DNA from: Victivallales bacterium
GTDB lineage: Bacteria; Verrucomicrobiota; Lentisphaeria; Oligosphaerales; Lenti-02
Reading direction: 5' to 3'
Length of the DNA: 11,648 nucleotides
Assembly (NCBI GenBank): GCA_018648945.1
Contig: JABGQJ010000193.1
Coordinates: 1 to 11,648 of the forward strand
Part shown: positions 6,219-11,648 of the stretch, in pieces
Layout of the letters: every line of letters begins with the position of its first letter
Numbering within the stretch: the first letter of the stretch is position 1
The notes under the pieces: generated by a model
Database searches by the model: none
The model's input: the letters and a program-made list of their open reading frames with translations, nothing else
What the model was told of the DNA's origin: nothing
Program-made: the position numbers and the translations under genes

Positions 6219-6846
6219 ATCCCCTCCCCCAACCCGGCTGGCAGCCGACGCGCCCGACGCGGTGGAGTGGTTCAGCCGTGGCTATCTGCCGCACCGCGAT
6301 CTGGGGGGACTGCAGCAATCCGTCACGTTCCGGCTAGCCGACTCTCTACCTCGGAAGCTGTTGGCGCAGTGGAGCGCCGAGTTGGCTCACCTACCCGAAG
6401 GCAAACGGCAAACCGAGCGGGAAAAGCGAATCCGGACATGCCTGGACCAAAGCCACGGGGCCTGCTGGTTACGCGACCCACGCGTCGCCGAGGTCGTCGA
6501 GAACGCCTTGCTGCACTTCGACGGTAGGCGGTACCGTCTGCTCGCCTGGTGCGTGATGCCCAACCATGTGCACGGGCTCGTGGAGACCTGTCGGGAATAC
6601 CCGCTCCCGAAGGTGGTACACGCCTGGAAATCCTACACGGCTAGTGAGGCGAACAAGCGACTCGGGCGGAAAGGTGCATTCTGGCAGCGCGAGTATCACG
6701 ACCGGTACATGCGGGATGCAGAGCACCTGCGAAGGACCATCGAGTACATCGAACTGAACCCTGTCAAGGCTGGGCTGGTGCCAACACCTGGCGACTGGCG
6801 GTTCTCCAGTGCGCGGCACAGGCCGGTGGGAGGCATTAGCTCATAG
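6166..6846 (+). CDS. REP-associated tyrosine transposase (RAYT), Y1/HUH family
   Basis: The 226-residue frame has the Transposase_17 / Y1 pattern. VMPNHVHGLVE carries the HUH metal-binding pair His134 and His136. FWQREYHDRYMRD at 172-184 holds the candidate nucleophile tyrosines (Tyr177 or Tyr181). The ending YIELNPVKAGLV...WRFSSA is characteristic. These enzymes nick single-stranded DNA at REP hairpins and form a 5'-phosphotyrosine link. The ATG at 6166 has GGGAG 9 bases upstream. However, the family sequence starts only near FSRGYLPH (residue 36), and residues about 10-18 are encoded by a repeat copy. The GTG at 6262 is therefore a real alternative start, although it lacks a ribosome site. 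All key motifs are present and no frameshift is seen, so the gene looks intact. The neighbouring repeats are its likely substrate. Confidence 0.9.
   Translation: MEREPNTRGLGGLASSRQSPPPTRLAADAPDAVEWFSRGYLPHRDLGGLQQSVTFRLADSLPRKLLAQWSAELAHLPEGKRQTEREKRIRTCLDQSHGACWLRDPRVAEVVENALLHFDGRRYRLLAWCVMPNHVHGLVETCREYPLPKVVHAWKSYTASEANKRLGRKGAFWQREYHDRYMRDAEHLRRTIEYIELNPVKAGLVPTPGDWRFSSARHRPVGGISS
6195..6219 (-). repeat. Inverted REP-like repeat copy inside the 5' end of the RAYT reading frame
   Basis: The plus strand reads GCTGGCTTCCAGCCGGC at 6201-6217, with GGGAGG before it. It is the reverse orientation of the copies at 6008 and 6043, differing from them at two positions near one edge. It keeps the transposase frame open and would encode about residues 10-18 of the longer protein. 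Confidence 0.85.
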
Positions 6847-6935
6847 CCGAAAGGAAGAAAGAGTGCCGGCTGAAAGAGTGCTGCACCCCCCTCCCCCTCT
6901 CGCCGACCCCGCATACAAGTGCACGAGGAAGGAAG

Positions 6936-6960
6936 ATGCCGGCTGGAAGCCGGCGCTCCC
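6936..6960 (+). repeat. REP-like palindromic repeat, copy downstream of RAYT
   Basis: It is identical over 25 bases to the copies at 6008 and 6043 (core 6938-6954) and is preceded by GGAAGGAAG. A broken half copy (TGCCGGCTGAA at about 6864-6874) lies between the transposase stop and this copy. Read on the minus strand, the hairpin is followed by ATCTTCCTTCC and lies about 70 bases past the HzsA-like stop codon, so it may also help end that transcript. Confidence 0.9.
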
Positions 6961-6983
6961 AGCGAACTCCCGGCACTCCCCAT

Positions 6984-7014
6984 TCTGACTTCTGAATCCT
7001 GACTCCTGAATTCT
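6984..7014. repeat. Heptanucleotide tandem repeat (TCTGACT / CCTGAAT type)
   Basis: Four 7-base units follow each other: TCTGACT, TCTGAAT, CCTGACT, CCTGAAT, then a partial TCT. The units vary only at positions 1 and 6. The stretch starts 24 bases after a REP-like copy and ends 16 bases before the stop codon of the HzsA-like gene. It is unrelated in sequence to the REP-like repeat. Confidence 0.75.
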
Positions 7015-7029
7015 CCCTCCCGCTCCCCC

Positions 7030-10000
7030 TCACTGCACCTCAGGCATGGCGATCTCTTCGCCGCGCAGTTGCGCGGCTTGCTCGGCCACGTCGTTGGTGC
7101 CGTAGAAGACGACGTTGAGGTCGATCCAGGCGGCAATACGGCGGAGTTCCTCAGGGCTGAGGGTTACTTTGGCGTGCTTGGCTTCGAGCAGCTTGTAGAG
7201 ACGGCTGCCCCGGGCACCGTAGGCACCACCCGGCGGGGTGATTTGCACGCGGTTGCGGGCTCCGAAGCGCGGCACCAGGGCCTTCTTGGCGTTGGCTGGG
7301 TTTGTGCCGCCACCGTTGAACTTCACGTCCCCACAGAGCGACCAGTAGGAACGGCTGAAGCCCTTGTGAGACGCACCCGTCAGATCCATCTTGGCCTTCT
7401 TCTTGGGGGCATGGCAGCGGATGCAGTGCTGATCCAGGATGGGCTGCACCACGCGGGCGTAGCCAAACGGCCCGGTGCCGAAGCTCTCGGGACGCAGCTT
7501 CTGGGGCGGGCTCTGGGCAGCAAGGCTGGCGTTGCCACGTTTCAGGTGGGTGGAGAGGCGATTCTCGTGGCAACCGATGCAGGACATCTTCTCGCCTGGC
7601 TGCAGGTAGGTGGCGGTGCGCATCACCTGGTAAGCCCGCCCCTTCGCATCCAGTGCCTGGAAGAGAATCAACTTCTGGGCGGGGACCTCGAATCGAGCCG
7701 AACCGTCGGCCTCGACCGGCACCGTGCCCAACACGGCGCGCGCGTTCTCCTCGCCCGCCAGGCCGATGGGCGGGTTGTTGGCCCGCACACTGAGTTTGGG
7801 AAGAATCTGCACCACCCGGATCTCCTTGATCGTGCCCCGTGGCACATCGCCCAACCCGCGGTAGACATCGACCAAGGTCATCTCCCCCACCGGGTCCGCG
7901 TTCGCCGACAGGTGCGACGGCAGGGCTGGCGGGCTGGGACGGGAGCGCAATGGGATCGGGTTGGTGGCGCTGATCAACGGGTCCCGGTACAGCAACTCGC
8001 GGTTGCCGTCGGCATCGAGGAGGTAGAGCCCAAGGGCATTGTCCGCGTTCGGGCGAGGCTCCCAGACCAACGGCGTGGGACTGTAGGCAGTGAGCATGAG
8101 CTTCTCGGAAAGTGGCCAGGGCGCGGTGTAGTACTCCTTAATCCTGCGCCCCTCGGCTTCGGGGAACGGGATGCTGGGGGTGAAGCGAGTGATCGCCACT
8201 TCCCCATTGTCGGCCACGCTCGGATCGACCAGGGCGATGGAGCCGCCGGCCACCGAATGATGGGCCGAAGCCGTGAAGGCAATGCGGCGACTGCCCGGAA
8301 TCGGCTGGAGCTGGAAGGTGCAGTGCGGCGAAAGCGTGGCGTTGCCCCACAGGGCAATCGGGTTGGTGCCGTCAGGGCGGGTGGCCCAGAGGTTCTGATG
8401 GGTCACGGCATCGCGATCGATGTAGTCCCACCTGCTGTAGAGGATCTGGCCGTTGTTGGCGACGGTGGGAAACCACTCGTTGGTGTCGTGCCAACTCAGG
8501 GTCTTGAGGTCGCTGCCGTCCCCCTCCATGCGGTGCAGCGTGTAGACGTGCCAACGCTTGGCGAACTGGCCGCCAAAGCAGCGGGCATAGCCGCGGCGGC
8601 GCGTGGAGGAGAACACGATCCCACCGTCGGGCAGGTACGTGGGGTGAATGTCGTCGTAGGGGCCACTCGTCAACTGGCGGACCTTGCCGCTGGCGAGATC
8701 GAGTTCCCGAATGTGGTAGTAGTGGGTGTCCTTGCCATCCTCGTTCACGGGCAGGTTGCCGTGGGCCAGGGGGCCGTCGGGGCAGTCCACGTAGGCAAAG
8801 ACGACGCGCTTGCCATCATAGCTCAGGCGGGGCTCCAAGACATTGCCGCCGGCCAGTTTTCCTGCCGCCAGATCGCGGCACTTCAGCGAGTAGCCAGGAC
8901 GCTCCAAGGCAAAGATCCCACCGCCGGGTTGGGCGCGCCAACCGAAGTACTGCATCACCAAATGGCTGTAGGAGGTGGGGCGGCGTTTATTGAACAGCAA
9001 CGGTTCCCTCGGGAACAGCGGCTGGCTCAGCAGAATCTGGCGTTTGAGGAATCGGACCCGACGATATAGGCGCTCCCAAGCGGGGGTGTCGAGGAGATGC
9101 GGAGTCGGGAACTGACGGATCGCCTGGTTGTAGACTCCCCGGCTGCCTTCGGACAGGTTTGCCACCAGATGGTCTGCCTGGAGCAGATGCTTCCGAGCCG
9201 TGCCGATGTCGTGCTTCTCGCTCTGTTCCCAATCGTCGAGGATCGCTGCCTGGAGCGCCAAGTCGGGATGGGAACCGGGGATGCCGTCGAAGAGCTCGTG
9301 CCTCTCGCGCTGGATACGCGCGAAGAGAGGCGGAGACACGGCGGGAATCACCATGGACCTCTCCAACCGTGCCAGCGCGCGAAGCCAACCATCGTCGGCA
9401 CGGTAGACGGAAAGCTGGGCGTGAACCGTGACTGCCAGCGTACCGTCTTCAGCTGGGCTCACGACAAGGTCTCCCTCGCCCTTGGGCACCGCCAGGAGGA
9501 CGCCTCGTCCGGGGGTGGCGGCGCGGACGGCCCAGATGGCGAGATTGCCTTGCTCGCCGCTGGGGAAAGTCATCGGACCCGTGATCGGGACGACACAGCT
9601 CGCGAAGTCAGCGGCAAAGGTACGGACCTGGAAACTGGCGGTGTCGACCCCGCCATGGTCGGCCTCGTAAGACCAGGGGTTCTCCTTCCCACAGGTGGAA
9701 CCGAAGCTCTCGGTGGCCACATGCTTGGTGCCATCGGCGTAGGTGACGACCGGTTCCCAGTAGGTGGTGTCGCAGGCAATGGCTCCCTTCTGATGCACGA
9801 TGAAGCGCAGGACATCGCCCTGTTTCAGCGTGCAGGTCAGCTTCGGGTCGGCGCCCTTGTCGTCTTTGCCAGCCAGTTCTGCGCGCCAAATCTCCTTGGT
9901 ATCGTGCAAGACCATCACCCGCACGCCGTCGCCCTCGAGATGGGCCTTGCGAACATTGCCGGTGACCTGCACGATGCCAGCACGCGGGGCCGTGAAGCGG

Positions 10001-10302
10001 CGAACACTGGGTAGATTCTGTCCGGGATGCTGCCAGTTCTTGCCGACCCGGCACCAGCCGCCGCCGCTCCAGTAGGTGGAGTCGTACCACACCTGATCGT
10101 GCCACTTCATCGCTCGGAAGCGCCCCACCTGGCCAGCGGGACGCAGACGCAACTCGCAGACGCCATCGACCGGCTCTACCTGCGCTGTCTCACCATTGCC
10201 ATGGGCTTCCCCCTTCACGACGCCCAACCGGTCGGTGAACCACGTGGGGGCCGCCACGGCTTGCCCGAGCCAGATCAGGGATACGAGTACCGCTGTGCGC
10301 AT
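7030..10302 (-). CDS. HzsA-like exported protein with beta-propeller and C-terminal di-haem (two CxxCH) domain
   Basis: The 1090-residue protein begins with a signal peptide (MRTAVLVSLIWLGQAVAA, cleavage near residue 17). A beta-rich binding-type region covers about 20-320. A helical stretch at about 345-440 is followed by a TolB/PD40-like propeller at about 470-760, with blades such as EPRLSYDGKRVVF and HPTYLPDGGIVFSS. The C-terminal region has CIGCH at 908-912 and CIRCH at 960-964, so two c-type haems are expected. This layout matches the HzsA-related proteins widespread in PVC-type bacteria, named for likeness to the hydrazine synthase alpha subunit. No CxxCH is present in the propeller, so it should not be called a hydrazine synthase. 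A redox or sensing role outside the cytoplasm is inferred. The ATG at 10302 gives the signal peptide and has GAAGGA just upstream; the frame runs further, to 10344, into the end of proA. The gene starts 10 bp after the proA stop codon. Confidence 0.88.
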   Translation of the reverse strand: MRTAVLVSLIWLGQAVAAPTWFTDRLGVVKGEAHGNGETAQVEPVDGVCELRLRPAGQVGRFRAMKWHDQVWYDSTYWSGGGWCRVGKNWQHPGQNLPSVRRFTAPRAGIVQVTGNVRKAHLEGDGVRVMVLHDTKEIWRAELAGKDDKGADPKLTCTLKQGDVLRFIVHQKGAIACDTTYWEPVVTYADGTKHVATESFGSTCGKENPWSYEADHGGVDTASFQVRTFAADFASCVVPITGPMTFPSGEQGNLAIWAVRAATPGRGVLLAVPKGEGDLVVSPAEDGTLAVTVHAQLSVYRADDGWLRALARLERSMVIPAVSPPLFARIQRERHELFDGIPGSHPDLALQAAILDDWEQSEKHDIGTARKHLLQADHLVANLSEGSRGVYNQAIRQFPTPHLLDTPAWERLYRRVRFLKRQILLSQPLFPREPLLFNKRRPTSYSHLVMQYFGWRAQPGGGIFALERPGYSLKCRDLAAGKLAGGNVLEPRLSYDGKRVVFAYVDCPDGPLAHGNLPVNEDGKDTHYYHIRELDLASGKVRQLTSGPYDDIHPTYLPDGGIVFSSTRRRGYARCFGGQFAKRWHVYTLHRMEGDGSDLKTLSWHDTNEWFPTVANNGQILYSRWDYIDRDAVTHQNLWATRPDGTNPIALWGNATLSPHCTFQLQPIPGSRRIAFTASAHHSVAGGSIALVDPSVADNGEVAITRFTPSIPFPEAEGRRIKEYYTAPWPLSEKLMLTAYSPTPLVWEPRPNADNALGLYLLDADGNRELLYRDPLISATNPIPLRSRPSPPALPSHLSANADPVGEMTLVDVYRGLGDVPRGTIKEIRVVQILPKLSVRANNPPIGLAGEENARAVLGTVPVEADGSARFEVPAQKLILFQALDAKGRAYQVMRTATYLQPGEKMSCIGCHENRLSTHLKRGNASLAAQSPPQKLRPESFGTGPFGYARVVQPILDQHCIRCHAPKKKAKMDLTGASHKGFSRSYWSLCGDVKFNGGGTNPANAKKALVPRFGARNRVQITPPGGAYGARGSRLYKLLEAKHAKVTLSPEELRRIAAWIDLNVVFYGTNDVAEQAAQLRGEEIAMPEVQ

Positions 10303-10312
10303 GGGGTCCTTC

Positions 10313-11569
10313 CTATCCTCGCAAGTGGCCGTCGCCACGGGCAATCCACTTGTAGCTGGTCAGTTCATTGGGGCCCACGGGACCGCGGGCATGCAGCTTG
10401 TCGGTGCTGATCCCGACGACGGCTCCCAGACCATAGTCCCCTCCGCCCGACAAGCGAGTGGAGGCATTGACCAGAACCGATGCCGAATCCACCGCCGCGA
10501 CAAACGCGTCGGCCAGCTGCAGGCTACTGGTCACGATACCGTCTGTGTGTCCGGAGCCGTAGTGGTTGATATGGGCAACCGCCGCTGGCAGGTCGGGCAC
10601 GACGCGGATGGCGAGAATCGGGGCAAGGTACTCGGTCTCCCAATCCTCCTCAACGGCGGGAGCCAGGTCAGGGAGGATTGCGCGGGCCTGGTCGCAGCCC
10701 CGGCACTCGACGCCCTGGGCGCGCAACGCCGCCACCACCGGTGGCAACAAACGGGCGGCGGCAGCAGCATCCGCCAGAAGGGTCTCCAGGGCATTGCAGA
10801 CCTCCACCCGCTGACACTTGGAGTTCACCACCACCTCGGCGGCCATGGTGGCATCCGCGTCGGCGGCGAGGTATTGGTGACAGATGCCGTCGTAATGCTT
10901 GATGACCGGGATGCGACTCTCGCTGGCGATCCGCCGGATCAGGCTCTTGCCGCCCCGCGGAATCAGCACGTCGATGCAGTCCTCCAACCGGAGCATTTCA
11001 CCGACGGCAGCGCGGTCGGCGGTCTGGATGATCTGGATGGCGTCCGCCGGCAGCCCATTGGCCTCCGCGGCCGTTGCCATGGCCTTGGCCAGCACGAGAT
11101 TCGTGCGCAGCGACTCCGAACCGCCCCGCAGGATCACTGCGTTGCCGCTTTTCAGGCAGACAGAGGCCGCATCGGTGGTGACATTCGGACGGGATTCGTA
11201 GATGATACCGATTACCCCGATGGGCACAGTCACCTTCTCCACGCGCAGTCCCGTCGGACGCACCTGGCCCTCCAACACGCGACCGACTGGATCCGGCAGG
11301 CCCGCCACGTCGAGCAGGCGCTTGCGCATGTACGCGTACACCTTGTCGCTGATCCGCAGCCGCTCGAGGAGGGGCGGGGCGAGCCCTGCCTGCTCGGCCT
11401 CGGCCACATCGCGGGCATTGGCCTCACGCAGCTCCTCGCGGACGGCATCGAGAGCGTCAGGCATGGCGGCAAGGGCACGGGCGCGGCAGGCCCCCGGCGT
11501 GGTGGAGAGGGCACGGGCGGCGGCGCGGGCGCGAGCCCCCATGCTGCGGATCTGATCGGCTATGTTCAT
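10313..11569 (-). CDS. proA: Gamma-glutamyl phosphate reductase (proline biosynthesis)
   Basis: The 418-residue protein matches ProA in length and motifs. VPIGVIGIIYESRPNV at 115-130 and KSGNAVILRGGSE at 140-152 belong to the NADPH-binding part. KCQRVEVCNALETLL at 251-265 contains the catalytic Cys258. GLGAVVGISTDKLHARGP at 380-397 and TSYKWIARGDG at 404-414 close the family signature. It reduces gamma-glutamyl phosphate to glutamate semialdehyde in the cytoplasm, the second step from glutamate to proline. The ATG at 11569 was preferred because it gives the usual length and has AGGA 10 bases upstream. An in-frame ATG at 11602 would add 11 residues without a ribosome site. No proB is visible; it may lie beyond the right edge or elsewhere. 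The stop codon lies within 10 bases of the next gene's ATG, suggesting coupled translation with the HzsA-like gene. Confidence 0.96.
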   Translation of the reverse strand: MNIADQIRSMGARARAAARALSTTPGACRARALAAMPDALDAVREELREANARDVAEAEQAGLAPPLLERLRISDKVYAYMRKRLLDVAGLPDPVGRVLEGQVRPTGLRVEKVTVPIGVIGIIYESRPNVTTDAASVCLKSGNAVILRGGSESLRTNLVLAKAMATAAEANGLPADAIQIIQTADRAAVGEMLRLEDCIDVLIPRGGKSLIRRIASESRIPVIKHYDGICHQYLAADADATMAAEVVVNSKCQRVEVCNALETLLADAAAAARLLPPVVAALRAQGVECRGCDQARAILPDLAPAVEEDWETEYLAPILAIRVVPDLPAAVAHINHYGSGHTDGIVTSSLQLADAFVAAVDSASVLVNASTRLSGGGDYGLGAVVGISTDKLHARGPVGPNELTSYKWIARGDGHLRG

Positions 11570-11609
11570 CGCGTTGGGTTCCTGTGGATCGTAGGGTTCC
11601 ATACATGTC

Positions 11610-11632
11610 GGTCATTTGTAACGACCTGTCAA
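11610..11632 (-). promoter_or_regulatory. TTGACA box with adjoining 17-bp near-palindrome upstream of proA
   Basis: On the minus strand a perfect TTGACA (11632-11627) is followed at once by GGTCGTTACAAATGACC (11626-11610). This is an inverted repeat of the form GGTC-N-TT-NNN-AA-N-GACC. It sits 41 bases upstream of the ATG at 11569. No good -10 box is found at 16-18 bases; TATGGA occurs at 23. The palindrome lying directly after the -35 box would suit a repressor site. Confidence 0.35.
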
Positions 11633-11648
11633 GGCATCACCGGTTGTG

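Larger units (their letters stand above)
6008..6960. mobile_element. RAYT transposase with its flanking REP-like repeats (REPtron-like unit)
   Basis: A Y1/HUH transposase gene is bracketed by direct copies of one palindromic repeat (6008 and 6043 upstream, 6936 downstream), with a further inverted copy in its 5' end. This is the arrangement known for RAYT genes and the REP/BIME sequences they are thought to spread. There are no terminal inverted repeats or target-site duplications of the classic IS kind. The boundaries given are simply the outer repeat copies. Confidence 0.55.

Noticed and set aside
5949..6527. 192-residue frame overlapping the start of the RAYT gene in another phase
   Set aside because: Its sequence is repeat-derived (AGWKPALPAG) followed by out-of-frame transposase sequence. 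The HUH motifs are in the other frame.
7069..9069. 666-residue open frame on the plus strand antisense to the HzsA-like gene
   Set aside because: It has low-complexity Gly/Val/Ala/His composition and no motif. The opposite strand encodes a clear domain-bearing protein with CxxCH motifs. Long antisense frames are common in high-GC genes.
9097..10014. 305-residue open frame on the plus strand antisense to the HzsA-like N-terminal region
   Set aside because: It has the same shadow character: no motif and no ribosome site that decides a start.
7030..10302. Calling the gene hydrazine synthase and the organism anammox
   Set aside because: Only the scaffold resembles HzsA. The propeller has no CxxCH, no beta/gamma subunit gene is adjacent, and HzsA-like proteins occur widely in bacteria that do not carry out anammox.

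Overview
The window is GC-rich (clearly above 60% by eye). It carries six protein genes and a family of short palindromic repeats. The gene content points to a polysaccharide-degrading bacterium of the Planctomycetota / Lentisphaerota / Armatimonadota / Hydrogenedentota kind: a secreted HzsA-like protein with C-terminal CxxCH haem motifs, DxDGDG-repeat proteins, a GH29-type fucosidase, an SGNH hydrolase and a RAYT transposase with REP-like hairpins. The phylum cannot be fixed from this sequence alone.

Left half (1-5898) is a carbohydrate region. A gene cut by the left edge (1-1020, +) encodes a calcium-loop beta-propeller protein resembling the C-terminal part of rhamnogalacturonan lyases. 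It converges on a two-gene minus-strand unit: an alpha-L-fucosidase (1678-3426, strong AGGAGG ribosome site) followed 22 bp later by an SGNH hydrolase (1101-1655). A 315-bp divergent intergenic region separates the fucosidase from a secreted TIM-barrel glycosidase-like protein (3742-5898, +), which has a good sigma70-type promoter (TTGACC-17 bp-TATGAT). Together these look like a small locus for an acetylated, fucose-bearing, possibly pectic polysaccharide. The substrate is inferred, not shown.

Centre (5899-7029) is a RAYT/REP unit. A Y1/HUH transposase gene (6166-6846, +) is surrounded by a repeat whose core is GCCGGCTGGAAGCCGGC. Good copies lie at 6008, 6043 and 6936 on the plus strand. Inverted copies lie at 6195 (inside the 5' end of the transposase reading frame) and at 1026 (between the convergent genes). 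A separate 7-bp tandem repeat lies at 6984-7014.

Right half (7030-11648, minus strand) is a tight pair: proA (gamma-glutamyl phosphate reductase, proline biosynthesis) and, 10 bp downstream, the 1090-residue HzsA-like exported cytochrome-type protein. A perfect TTGACA and a 17-bp near-palindrome lie upstream of proA.

The large open frames antisense to the main genes are shadows of high-GC coding sequence. I see no tRNA, rRNA or CRISPR array. The least ordinary points are the RAYT start codon enclosed by a long inverted repeat made of its own repeat family, the HzsA-like protein that lacks a haem motif in its propeller, the glycosidase-like protein with no obvious second catalytic acid, and the proA-cytochrome coupling.
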